Assembly: GCF_028553745.1 (NCBI RefSeq)
Contig: NZ_CP067130.1
Location: 372,001 to 436,000 of the forward strand
DNA: 64,000 nucleotides
Source: Paracoccus seriniphilus
Lineage (GTDB): Bacteria > Pseudomonadota > Alphaproteobacteria > Rhodobacterales > Rhodobacteraceae
Direction of reading: 5' to 3'
The notes under the pieces were generated by a model, which worked only from the letters and a program-made list of their open reading frames with translations, was not told where the DNA came from and did no database searches. A program made the position numbers and the translations under genes. Of the stretch, positions 17,537-26,279 are shown piece after piece (the first letter of the stretch is position 1; every line of letters starts with the position of its first letter).

Positions 17537-19021
17537 GTGCCCGACAAGAACTTCGAACCGAGGCATCTCGAGACCCTCGATCGCGACCTGGATCGCCTGT
17601 CCCGTCTTGAGACGGCCAGTTCCTTTATCACCCGCCCCCTGGCCGCCCCGGCCGTGGCAGCGGTGTTCATCCTGCTGACCGGGCTTCTGGCGGCGGTGCT
17701 GGTCGAAGGCACCAGCAGCACGCTGGTCATCGTTCTGGCGGCCACGATCGGCGCCTATATGGCCGTGAACATCGGGGCCAATGACGTGGCCAACAACATG
17801 GGACCGGCAGTCGGTGCGAATGTGCTGACCATGGGCGGGGCCATCACCATTGCCATCATCTTCGAAAGCGCCGGGGCTTTGATCGCCGGCGGTGACGTGG
17901 TGTCAACCGTGGCCAAGGGGATCGTGTCCCCGGCCTCGGCGGAATCGCCGGAAGTCTTCGTAAAGGTGATGATGGCCGCGCTGTTCTCGGCCGCGCTCTG
18001 GGTCAATATCGCCACATGGATCGGAGCGCCCGTCTCGACGACCCATTCCGTCGTGGGCGGCGTCATGGGGGCGGGGATCGCTGCAGCCGGGTTCGGCGCT
18101 GTCAATTGGCCGACCATTTCGGCGATTGCGGCAAGCTGGGTCATCTCGCCCGTGCTGGGAGGACTGATCGCGGCGGCCTTCCTGTGGCTGATCAAGGCGC
18201 GCATCATCTATCAGGCTGACAAGATCGCCGCGGCGCGGGTCTGGGTGCCCGTGCTGGTGGGGATCATGGCCGGGGCCTTCACCGCCTATCTGGCCCTCAA
18301 GGGGCTGAAAAAGCTGATCCGGATCGATTTTCTCTCGGCGCTTGGTGTCGGTCTGGTGGTCGGCATTGCCGTCTGGCTGATCCTGATCCCGGTGATCCGC
18401 AGGCGCGCGCGGGGGCTGGAAAACCGCAATAAATCGCTGAAAACCCTGTTCGCGATTCCGCTGATCGTCTCGGCGGCCTTTCTCAGCTTTGCCCATGGTG
18501 CCAATGACGTGGCAAATGCGGTCGGCCCGCTGGCAGCCATCGTCAGCGCCAGCACGACCGGAGAATTCACCTCGAGCATCGCTATCCCGCTGTGGGTCAT
18601 GCTGATCGGGGCCTTCGGGATTTCCTTCGGGCTGTTCCTCTTCGGGCCGAAACTGATCCGCATGGTCGGCAATGAGATCACCAAGCTGAACCCGATGCGG
18701 GCCTTCTGCGTGGCCCTTTCGGCGGCCGTCACCGTCATCGTGGCCAGTGGCCTTGGCCTGCCGGTCAGTTCGACCCATATCGCGGTGGGCGGTATCTTTG
18801 GTGTCGGCTTCTTCCGCGAATGGTATGCCGAACGGCGGCTGCGCCTTGCCCGTCAGGACATCCCTGACCTGCCCGCGTACAGCCCGAACGAACGTCGCCA
18901 GCGCAAGCTGGTCCGCAGGGCCCATGCCATGACCATCGCCGCGGCATGGGTCGTGACCGTGCCTGCCGCGGCCATCCTGTCGGGCTTGCTGTTCTTGGCT
19001 ATTCGGCTGGCAACCGGCTGA
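17537..19021 (+). CDS. pit: Inorganic phosphate transporter, PiT family
   Basis: A 494-residue inner-membrane permease. The two inverted PiT signatures are clear: GANDVANNMGPAVGA in the N-terminal half and GANDVANAVGPLAAI in the C-terminal half. Each is followed by the STTHS or SSTHI motif (PVSTTHSVVGG, PVSSTHIAVGG). The family moves phosphate, usually as a metal-phosphate complex, with protons or sodium. GTG 17537 is preferred over GTG 17495 because GGAGG precedes it at the right distance. It is divergent from the ArsR operon and alone, with a leftward pseudogene cluster after it. Confidence 0.93.
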   Translation: MPDKNFEPRHLETLDRDLDRLSRLETASSFITRPLAAPAVAAVFILLTGLLAAVLVEGTSSTLVIVLAATIGAYMAVNIGANDVANNMGPAVGANVLTMGGAITIAIIFESAGALIAGGDVVSTVAKGIVSPASAESPEVFVKVMMAALFSAALWVNIATWIGAPVSTTHSVVGGVMGAGIAAAGFGAVNWPTISAIAASWVISPVLGGLIAAAFLWLIKARIIYQADKIAAARVWVPVLVGIMAGAFTAYLALKGLKKLIRIDFLSALGVGLVVGIAVWLILIPVIRRRARGLENRNKSLKTLFAIPLIVSAAFLSFAHGANDVANAVGPLAAIVSASTTGEFTSSIAIPLWVMLIGAFGISFGLFLFGPKLIRMVGNEITKLNPMRAFCVALSAAVTVIVASGLGLPVSSTHIAVGGIFGVGFFREWYAERRLRLARQDIPDLPAYSPNERRQRKLVRRAHAMTIAAAWVVTVPAAAILSGLLFLAIRLATG

Positions 19022-19067
19022 GCCCGCTCCTGCGTTCCGCGCCGGCTGCCGGCCAAAGCTGCCGGCC

Positions 19068-19582
19068 TCAACCGGCCTCTTGCGCGGTTTCCTCTGCGGC
19101 TTTCTCTACGGTGGCCGCAGCACCGGCCCCGGTTGCCAGCTTCAGCTGTGCCCAGGCCTGCGCCGCATCATTGGCCGCCGAGGCTGCCGCGATCCGGGCC
19201 GAAGCCGTGTTGCGGTCGGTTTCCAGCAGGTCGAGCAGCGTGATCGCTCCATTGCGATAGTTTTCCTGCGCAAGGGACAGCGCATGGCCGTAATCGGCAG
19301 CAGCCTTGTTCAACAATGACGCACGCTGGCGATAGCGGGTCAGGTTGGACTGTGCGACCTCGACCTCTTCTACGGCATCCATGACGGCGGCCCGCCAGGC
19401 GATCTCGGCCTGTTTCGCGGCCGAGATCTTCGCATCGCGACTGGCGCGCAGGCGCCCTTGGCTGAGGACCGGCAGCGACAATTGCGGCCCGAAATCCCAG
19501 GCATCCGCCCCGTCGCTTTCCGCGCTGCCACCCAGAAAGCGGGTCTCCAGCGAGATGTCAGGGCGCTGATAGTCCGGACCGA
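19068..19582 (-). pseudogene. Outer membrane factor (TolC/NodT family) relic with internal deletion
   Basis: The frame begins with GPDYQRPDI, the mature N-terminus typical of RND-associated outer membrane factors. It jumps at once to SLETRFLGG...[13 protein letters not shown], which belongs beyond the middle of such a protein, and then runs normally to the end (NYRNGAITLLDLLETDRNTASAR, AWAQLKLATG). So roughly the first half of the barrel and helices is gone, together with the signal peptide. It directly abuts the RND relic at 19583 in a different frame. Length is about 170 codons against the usual 450-480. Confidence 0.85.
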
Positions 19583-19912
19583 CAGCATCACCGCGAAAGG
19601 CACCGTCCAGCTTTCATAGAGAACCGCAAGACAAAGGACCACCACCAGCGCCGACAGCGTATAGAGCATGACCTCCTGACTGCCCGCCAGCCTTTCCTGA
19701 TAGCTCAGCCCCGTTCAGGCCGGTGCATAGGATCCGTCCAGCCCCGCGGTCAGTTCCTCCATCACGGCCATCGCCTCGCCCGAGCTCAGCCCGGCAGATG
19801 CCTCGCCGGAAATCTTTAACGCGCGGGTGCCGCCATATCGCGCCAGTTTCGGCGTGATCGTTTCCCATTCACGCGTCATGAAGGCCGAAAGCGAAACGCC
19901 AAGGGCCTCGGC
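19583..19912 (-). pseudogene. RND efflux permease relic (AcrB-type, two short pieces)
   Basis: Only about 110 codons remain of a protein of about 1040. The first piece, AEALGVSLS, matches a segment in the second half of AcrB. It is joined directly to AFMTREWETITPKLARYGG...SSGEAMAVMEEL, then [44 protein letters not shown], which is AcrB-like just before the last membrane segments. Between GSYAPA and TGLSYQERL, a TGA (19715-19717) stands where the family has Trp (TGG). The upstream end is fused in frame to the membrane fusion protein relic. Confidence 0.87.
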
Positions 19913-20548
19913 CATATCGACATAGATCAGATCGGCGCGCACGATGGTCGTCAGCTCATCGCTTTGCCCCGCTGTGACCAGATCCCCGACCGAAACTGTC
20001 GACACATCCGCGCGACCGGCAATCGGACTGGTGATGGTTGTCCAGGACAGCTCGGTCTGCGCCAGTTTCAGCGCCGCCTTGGCAGCCTCAAGCGTCGCCT
20101 TGGCCTCGGCCAGACTGGCGCGGGCGGCCTCGACTTCCGCCTCGGTATAGCCGCGCCCCGACAGTTGCTGGGCACGATCATAGGCCGATTGCGCCACCGG
20201 CAGATTGGCCTCCGCCGTTGCCAGATCGGCCCGGGCCGGGGTCTCGGCGGCGATATAGATTGAATCATCGCCCCGGAACAGCGGCCCCCCCACCTCCAGC
20301 ATCTCGGCGGGAATATAGAGAATTTCCTCGATCCCCCCTCCGACGCGGGGGCGCAGTTCGACCTCCTGCTAGGCGACTGCACGACCCGGCAAGGTGGTGA
20401 CACGCGGCACGTCCTGCAGGCTGAGTTCGACAACCCCCACTTCAAGCGGTCCCGACGCCCCCATGGGGGCACCCTACGCCAGCGCAGAACATGCGCAGGC
20501 GACCAGCGCAGCAGCGGCAGCTGCAATTTTCCAGATTGCGGGTTTCAT
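19913..20548 (-). pseudogene. Membrane fusion protein (AcrA/MexA type) relic
   Basis: ATG 20548 opens a lipoprotein-like start (MKPAIWKIAAAAALVACACS). It continues in one frame through the lipoyl and hairpin domains (VELRPRVGGGIEEI, LVTAGQSDELTTIVRADLIYVDM) but is interrupted by two TAG codons, at 20474-20476 and 20369-20371. The family would have a Gln-like residue and Tyr or Gln at these places. The C-terminal third is lost, and the frame runs straight into RND sequence at 19912. No frameshift has occurred, so decay is by nonsense mutations and an in-frame fusion deletion. Confidence 0.87.
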
Positions 20549-20626
20549 CGAATTTGGAATCCTTGACTATGCCATCCGTTTGGTTCCTGCTATGCAAACC
20601 CTGCGCAGTTGGCACGAATTTATCGC

Positions 20627-21211
20627 ATGACGCTTTCGTTACGACAGAAACGCCGGCAGGAAACCGCCCGGGACATTCAACGAGCTACGCTGGAACTGGC
20701 ACTGGCCCGCGGGCTGGAACATGTCACGACCGAGGAAATCGCTCAGGTCGCGGGTGTCAGCACGCGAACTTTCTTCAATTATTTCAACAATAAAGAAGCA
20801 GCTGCAATCGGGATCCCCCCAGGCTTTCGCGATGAAGACACGACCGCCCTGCGAAACGGTAAAGGCTCTCTGGCGGCGGATCTGAAACGTTTTCTTGACC
20901 GGCATATTCAGTTGCTGGCAGCGGATATGGACGTCTTGCGCATGGTGCGGCAGGTCGTTCATGCGAATCTGAAGGCCCGACTGGCCCTCGATAGGATTCT
21001 GGAGACGGAATATGACGAGTTGGCCGATTGCCTGCACGCCCGTCTGGGCGACCGGGATATTGCCCTTGCGCTTGCCGATCATGCCGTGTCCTGCACCAAA
21101 CGGGCGATAACGCTGTGGGAAGGCCAGCAGGATATGACTCTTGCGGCCGCGCTGGACAGGGCATGGGCCAGCCATATTGCGGCCGCAGGGATCTTGCATT
21201 CCTCCGGCTGA
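20627..21211 (+). CDS. TetR/AcrR-family regulator
   Basis: A 194-residue regulator from ATG 20627 (MTLSLRQKRRQETARDIQ). A TTG further upstream would add six residues and is not favoured. The HTH is TEEIAQVAGVSTRTFFNYFNNKE (residues about 35-57), and the rest is a helical ligand domain with a C-terminus typical of AcrR-like repressors. It is divergent from the decayed RND efflux genes, with 78 bp between the starts, and was presumably their repressor. The regulator itself is intact. Confidence 0.9.
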   Translation: MTLSLRQKRRQETARDIQRATLELALARGLEHVTTEEIAQVAGVSTRTFFNYFNNKEAAAIGIPPGFRDEDTTALRNGKGSLAADLKRFLDRHIQLLAADMDVLRMVRQVVHANLKARLALDRILETEYDELADCLHARLGDRDIALALADHAVSCTKRAITLWEGQQDMTLAAALDRAWASHIAAAGILHSSG

Positions 21212-21502
21212 CCCATTCATTGCTGTCCCCCGACATCTCACGGGGCGGTCATCGCATTGACACCTGATTGATTTACATTTCATATCAAGACGTTATCCAC
21301 ATAAATCAGCGCAGCCCGCCTGCGTCACCCTTTTCGAACGCAATCAAGACTTCGGAATTCACAAGTGTGAACTCAACCTCTGATTGTATAGTCGGACACC
21401 CTCAGCCTTCCTGCATGACCATCAATCCAAAGTCGTTTTTCTCGTGGCCATGGAATGATACAATCCAGGCGAATGTCCCGAAGTTCAGCACGCGGCAGGC
21501 CA

Positions 21503-22294
21503 ATGCAGACATACCCCCAGTCCACTGCGACCACGCGCGCCCACGACAGGGAAGAATGCCCTTACCGGATTCTTTTCGTCGAGGATGACCGGAAACTGGC
21601 TTCTTTTCTGGCTCGCTATTTCGGTGAAGAGGGGTTTCAGGTCCAGATAGCCGGTGACGGGCCAACGATGCGCGAGGCATTGGCGGCAGAAGATTTCGAA
21701 ATCGTCGTTCTCGATATCGGCCTGCCGGGCCGGGACGATGGCTACGCCCTGGCCCGTGAACTCAAGAAGGAGCATGACCTGGGCGTGATGTTCCTGTCTG
21801 CGCGCCATGAAGCCTTGGACCGGATCGTCGGACTGGAAATTGGGGCCGATGACTATCTTGTCAAACCGTTCGAACCCCGCGAATTGCTGGCACGCGTGCG
21901 GGCGATCCTGCGCCGCATGCCCGGTGACCGCTCTGGCCCTGCCGGGACCGCGACGCAGGCACCGGCGGGGCCGAATGGCAAAGGCACCACTTTGACATTC
22001 GACGGCTGGCGGCTCGATCTGGAGGCCCGCTCTCTATATGATTCAGAGGGTCGCGAACAGGTTCTGACCACGCAGGAATTCAACCTGCTCAGCGTGCTGG
22101 CGCAAAGGCCGGGGCGGGTTCTGAGCCGGGACCAGCTGCTGGACCTGACCGCCAGCCGCCACTGGGCACCCAATGATCGTTCGATAGATGTGATGATCGG
22201 CAAGATCCGACGAAAGATCGGTGATTCCGGTCCGGATTATCGCCGTATCCGCACCATCAGGGGGGTCGGTTACATGTTTTCTTCCTGCCCCTGA
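21503..22294 (+). CDS. OmpR-family response regulator
   Basis: A 263-residue DNA-binding response regulator. The receiver domain begins at about residue 22 (RILFVEDDRKLASFL), the phospho-acceptor is Asp71 in VVLDIGLPG, and the conserved Lys is in YLVKPFEP. The winged-helix effector begins near residue 165 (LTFDGWRLDLEARSL) with the TTQEFNLLSVLAQRPGRVLSR motif and ends IRTIRGVGYMF. The ATG at 21503 gives a 20-residue lead; a longer reading to 21455 is possible. It is convergent with the REC-kinase gene, and the last 25 bp overlap. The 291 bp upstream (21212-21502) contains nothing I can name. Confidence 0.92.
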   Translation: MQTYPQSTATTRAHDREECPYRILFVEDDRKLASFLARYFGEEGFQVQIAGDGPTMREALAAEDFEIVVLDIGLPGRDDGYALARELKKEHDLGVMFLSARHEALDRIVGLEIGADDYLVKPFEPRELLARVRAILRRMPGDRSGPAGTATQAPAGPNGKGTTLTFDGWRLDLEARSLYDSEGREQVLTTQEFNLLSVLAQRPGRVLSRDQLLDLTASRHWAPNDRSIDVMIGKIRRKIGDSGPDYRRIRTIRGVGYMFSSCP

Positions 22295-23388
22295 ACCTCG
22301 CAGCGACATGGCAGATCAAGCACCGCGCGCGCACCGCCCGAAGCGGCATTCTCGATGCGAAAGCTGCCACTATAGACCAGCGCCAGTTGCCGGATCATCG
22401 GCAGACCCAACCCCATTCCGTCAGGCTTGGTGGTGAAACGTGGCTCAAGCGCATGTCCCAGTTCCTCGGGCGAAAGCCCGGGCCCATCATCTTCGACGGT
22501 CAGGCGCGCATAAAGTCCGCCTTGCCAGACAGATTGCAACCGGATCCAGACCGTGCCGCGTCCGGATGTGGCATCACGCGCATTGATCAGAAGATTGGCG
22601 ATTGCCGATTCCAGTTGCCCGGAATCGATCGGCGAAATCAAAGCCTGTTCGGGCAGATGCAGCGTCAACTGCATGTCCCGACACAGGCTGCGTGACAACA
22701 TCGCAACCGAGGCGGCAATCGTCTGGCCCAGGTCGGTGCGTGTGTCGCGCCTCAGGCCGCTGCGGGCAAAATCCATGAGTTGTGCGACCAGGTCGGTGGC
22801 CGTGGCCGTGGCCTCCAATGCATCGCTGGCATAGGGCTTCAGCCGGTCGTCTTGCTGCAAGCGGTCATTTATCACCGCAAGATTGGCCCTGATTACGGCC
22901 AGCATGTTCTTGAAGTCATGGGACAGCCCGGTGGCCAGTTGCGATACGGCTTCCAGCTTGCGGTGCAAGGCCAGTTCCTGTTCGATGCGCAGCTTGTCCT
23001 GTCTTATCTGTGCCAGTTCAAAACAGCGCTTCAGAACCTGCATCAACTCATCCAGAAAGAAGGGTTTGCGCAGATAATCATAGGCCCCGGCTTGCAAGGC
23101 AGCCACCGCGCTGTCGACCGAGGCGTAGGCAGTCATGATCACAAGGATCAGATCAGGCTGCGACTGCTTCAGCTGCAGAGCCAGTTCGGTGCCGTCTTCC
23201 TGTCCAAGCCGCACATCCAGAAGCACGACGTCGATGGAGTTGGTGGCCAACGCCGCCCTTGCCGCCGCGCCGTCACCCGCCAGAAGGCAATCCACCCCTT
23301 CCAGTGCCAGCGCACGCGAGGTCGCAATGGCGAAATCCTGATCGTCATCGACCAGCAAGAGACGGCGGCTGGGGGCGGACATGGTCAT
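22270..23388 (-). CDS. Hybrid regulator-kinase: receiver domain followed by histidine kinase
   Basis: A 372-residue soluble protein with reversed hybrid order. The receiver domain (about 8-125) has phospho-acceptor Asp58 in VVLLDVRLG and Lys108. It is followed by a short coiled coil, a dimerisation domain with GLSHDFKNMLAVIRANL (His157), and a HATPase with N-box ANLLINARDA and glycine motifs DDGPGLS and GMGLGLPMI. No membrane segment is visible. The start overlaps the stop of the NCS1-kinase gene by 4 bp. So it probably receives phosphate from that kinase and passes it to a further target, maybe the OmpR-type protein at 21503. The order of transfer is inference. Confidence 0.88.
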   Translation of the reverse strand: MTMSAPSRRLLLVDDDQDFAIATSRALALEGVDCLLAGDGAAARAALATNSIDVVLLDVRLGQEDGTELALQLKQSQPDLILVIMTAYASVDSAVAALQAGAYDYLRKPFFLDELMQVLKRCFELAQIRQDKLRIEQELALHRKLEAVSQLATGLSHDFKNMLAVIRANLAVINDRLQQDDRLKPYASDALEATATATDLVAQLMDFARSGLRRDTRTDLGQTIAASVAMLSRSLCRDMQLTLHLPEQALISPIDSGQLESAIANLLINARDATSGRGTVWIRLQSVWQGGLYARLTVEDDGPGLSPEELGHALEPRFTTKPDGMGLGLPMIRQLALVYSGSFRIENAASGGARAVLDLPCRCEVQGQEENM

Positions 23389-26018
23389 CCCTCGGCCTCG
23401 GGAATGCTGACGCGCATGATCGTGCCACCGGGGCCGGTGCGCTGAATCCAGGCGTCACCGCCATGCATCTGCGCAACCCGCCGCACCAGGGGCAGCCCCA
23501 GTCCGACGCCCGAGGGTTTGGTAGTGACCAACGGATCGAAGGCACGCGCGCGGATCTCGGCAGGCAGACCAGGGCCGTTGTCCTCGACCTCGATGATGCA
23601 GTGGTCCCCTTGACGCATGGCCCGCAATTGAAGCCGGGGAACATGATCCGCCACCACGACGGATTCGGCTGCCTGCCAGCCGTTTTCAAGCAGGTTGCAG
23701 ATGGCAAACTGTAGTCTTGCCGGATCGCAGCGCAGATGCATGCCTTCCGGCACCGTCAGGGAAATCGAGCCATGAGCCGGATGTTCCGAGATCAACGCGC
23801 GCAGCCATGCCTTCAGGTCAACCGGCATGGTTTCATGGGCCCCCTCGCGCGCGAAGTCCAGCAACATGTCGATGATCCGGCTGCACCGGGTGATATTGCG
23901 GCGGATGCGCTGCACATCCTCATCCGCCTCGGGCCCCAAACCGGGATGTCGCGACAGAACCTCGACCGAACTGCTAATCGTTCCAAGGGGATTGCGCAAC
24001 TCGTGACTGACAATGGCCGAGACCTCGCCAATGGCGGCCAGTCGCTGGCGAATGGCCAGTTCATGCTGGGTGGCGCCCAACCGTTGCAACGCGCCCAGCA
24101 GGTTTTCTTCGGTCAGGCGACGGCGTTCATGTGCCATGACGATCCAGAAGGCGACCAACCCTATCAAGGGGGCCGCGCCAAGAAGGAAATTGGTCGCAAG
24201 TTGAGGTTCATGCAAGCGATCAGACAGCAGACGCGCGGCCAAGAACAGGCAGCCCAGCATGGCCATGAGAGTGATGAAGACCGCGACGATCTGCCAGATG
24301 CGCTGGCCCATCCGGGGCGGCACACGGTGCAACCGCACGGAAGGGGCCTGCGCGTCAACGACCTCTGGCCGAGGAATGGGAGGTCTCTTGCAAAAGTCAC
24401 GACAGTGAGGTTCCAGACTGCAACACAACGAGCAGATCGGTCGTTCATAGAACGTGCAATAGACCATGTCGCGCGGTTCATAACCATGGCTGCAAATGGC
24501 GCAATCACAGGACTTGGCATGACCAAAGTCATGTGGTGTGCGGGCCGAATATCCGTGTCCCTTCCGGAACATGCCCAACAGGGTGGCGACCAGCAGCGAC
24601 ACTGCAAAGGCAATCGGCGCGGACCATGCCTGTGCCAACGGTCCCGTGACCCCGAGAAACAGAGCAAGCCCTACAAGACCGCCGATCGCCATGCCGCAAC
24701 AGCCCACTGGGTTGAAATCGGGTAGATAGGCCCGTCTGAATTCGATCCGGCGCGGACTGAGGTGCAGGGGTTTCAGGATTGCCAGGTCGGCAAAAATCGC
24801 CCCAAGCGACGCCAGCGCCAGATTGGCATAGATCGCAAGGACCGCCTCCAGCGTGGAAAACACGCCCATCATCATCAGCGCACAACTGACCGAGACATGG
24901 AACAACAACCAGACCAGCCGTCCGGGGTGATAGCGGGCAAGGCGCAGAAACAGGTTCGACTGGGCCAGAGACCCCGCATAGGCATTGGTCACGTTAATCT
25001 TGATCTGGGCAATCAGCACATAGACCGTGGCAAGGATCAGCGCTGTCACCGGCTGGAACATATATTCATAGGCATGGCGGAACATACCGATCGGTTCGGC
25101 GGCGATGGCCGGGGTGACGCCGTCATTGATTGCCAGCCAGGCCAGAAAGCTGCCCATGATGATCTTGGTGCCACCAATCAGAATCCAGCCGGGGCCGGCA
25201 AGGATCAGCGCGCCCCACCAGCGCAGCTTCGTGGTTGCCTGCGGCGGGGGGAGAAAGCGCAGGTAGTCGACCTGTTCACCGATCTGCAGGGTCAACGCAC
25301 AGAGCACACCAATCGCCGCGCCAAGGGACAGCATGCTCATTTCCGGTCCCGGCGATGCCAGCCATTGTCCCACGACGGCGGGTTCCGTCGCCCATGCGAT
25401 GGCCAGAAACGGCAGGATGGCCAGCCCGATCCACGCCGCCTGCGTAATCAGTTGAAATCTTGAAATAGCCGTCATTCCCCTCGATGCCACAGGCAGGATG
25501 ACAAGGGCCGACAACAGGTATCCCAGCGGCAGTGGCAGTCCAAATGCCATATTCAGGGCCTGCCCGATGATCACGCCTTCAAGCGCGAAGAAAATGATCG
25601 TGTAGCTGGCATAGATCAGCGAGGTGATGGCCGAGCCGATATAACCAAATCCCGCGCCACGAGTCAGAAGGTCCATATCCACATTCGCCCGCGCGGCGTG
25701 ATAGGCGATGGGCAGGCTGACAATGAAGATGAAAACTGACGCCAGAAGCACCGCGATCACGGTGGTCTGCACCCCCCATGACAGCGTCAACGCCGCGCCA
25801 ATCGCTTCCAGTGCCAGAAAGGAAATACCCCCCAGTGCCGTATGCGTGATGGTTGCCGGGCTCCAGCGACGGTGGCTGGCAGGTGCATAGCGTAGCGCGT
25901 AATCCTCGATTGTCTCATCTGCGACCCAGGACTGATAGCTGCGCGGTGCGGGGTCCAGCCCCGGAAAGCTGTGTGCTGTTGCCTGCGCGGCCTCGGTCCC
26001 TTCTGCCAATGTCGTCAT
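23385..26018 (-). CDS. NCS1-type transporter fused to a Cys-rich domain and a histidine kinase
   Basis: An 877-residue membrane protein. Residues about 40-490 look like a nucleobase:cation symporter-1 permease with about 12 membrane segments (YALRYAPASHRRWSP, LTRGAGFGYIGSAITSLIYA, INVTNAYAGSLAQSN). Residues 504-543 hold nine cysteines (CDCAIC, CSLCC, HCRDFC), a probable zinc or iron-sulfur module. Two more membrane segments follow near 574-594 and 606-626. Then comes a kinase with H-box VSHELRNPLGTISSS (His672), N-box CNLLENGW and G-boxes EDNGPGLP and GVGLGLPLV. The plan recalls CbrA, where an SLC5 transporter is fused to a kinase. Divergent formamidase and amide-channel genes suggest it senses a small amide or nucleobase-like compound. 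It is coupled to the REC-kinase by a 4 bp overlap. Confidence 0.9.
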   Translation of the reverse strand: MTTLAEGTEAAQATAHSFPGLDPAPRSYQSWVADETIEDYALRYAPASHRRWSPATITHTALGGISFLALEAIGAALTLSWGVQTTVIAVLLASVFIFIVSLPIAYHAARANVDMDLLTRGAGFGYIGSAITSLIYASYTIIFFALEGVIIGQALNMAFGLPLPLGYLLSALVILPVASRGMTAISRFQLITQAAWIGLAILPFLAIAWATEPAVVGQWLASPGPEMSMLSLGAAIGVLCALTLQIGEQVDYLRFLPPPQATTKLRWWGALILAGPGWILIGGTKIIMGSFLAWLAINDGVTPAIAAEPIGMFRHAYEYMFQPVTALILATVYVLIAQIKINVTNAYAGSLAQSNLFLRLARYHPGRLVWLLFHVSVSCALMMMGVFSTLEAVLAIYANLALASLGAIFADLAILKPLHLSPRRIEFRRAYLPDFNPVGCCGMAIGGLVGLALFLGVTGPLAQAWSAPIAFAVSLLVATLLGMFRKGHGYSARTPHDFGHAKSCDCAICSHGYEPRDMVYCTFYERPICSLCCSLEPHCRDFCKRPPIPRPEVVDAQAPSVRLHRVPPRMGQRIWQIVAVFITLMAMLGCLFLAARLLSDRLHEPQLATNFLLGAAPLIGLVAFWIVMAHERRRLTEENLLGALQRLGATQHELAIRQRLAAIGEVSAIVSHELRNPLGTISSSVEVLSRHPGLGPEADEDVQRIRRNITRCSRIIDMLLDFAREGAHETMPVDLKAWLRALISEHPAHGSISLTVPEGMHLRCDPARLQFAICNLLENGWQAAESVVVADHVPRLQLRAMRQGDHCIIEVEDNGPGLPAEIRARAFDPLVTTKPSGVGLGLPLVRRVAQMHGGDAWIQRTGPGGTIMRVSIPEAEG

Positions 26019-26279
26019 TCATTCCCCCGCCCATTGGCGGTACGGCCCGCAATCACATGCGCGAACGGGCCATTCCCCCCTCTTGTCGGCAAAGCCTAGC
26101 TGGCTTGAGGGCATCTGTGAATTGCTACGTTTCGGGCCGCGGCGCACGATGCGCAGGCGATTACAAAAAATTACAATAATTGCATCTTCACCGGTATTTG
26201 CGATTACGTGGCGCGGTCAATCTGATCCAGGATCCGCCTGCCTAAAGAGGCAGCGCGCGACGACGATGGGAGGAATGAC

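Noticed and set aside
26101..26135. Sigma-54 promoter for fmdA
   Set aside because: TGGC at 26101 and TTGC near 26121 do not have the required spacing for a -24/-12 element.
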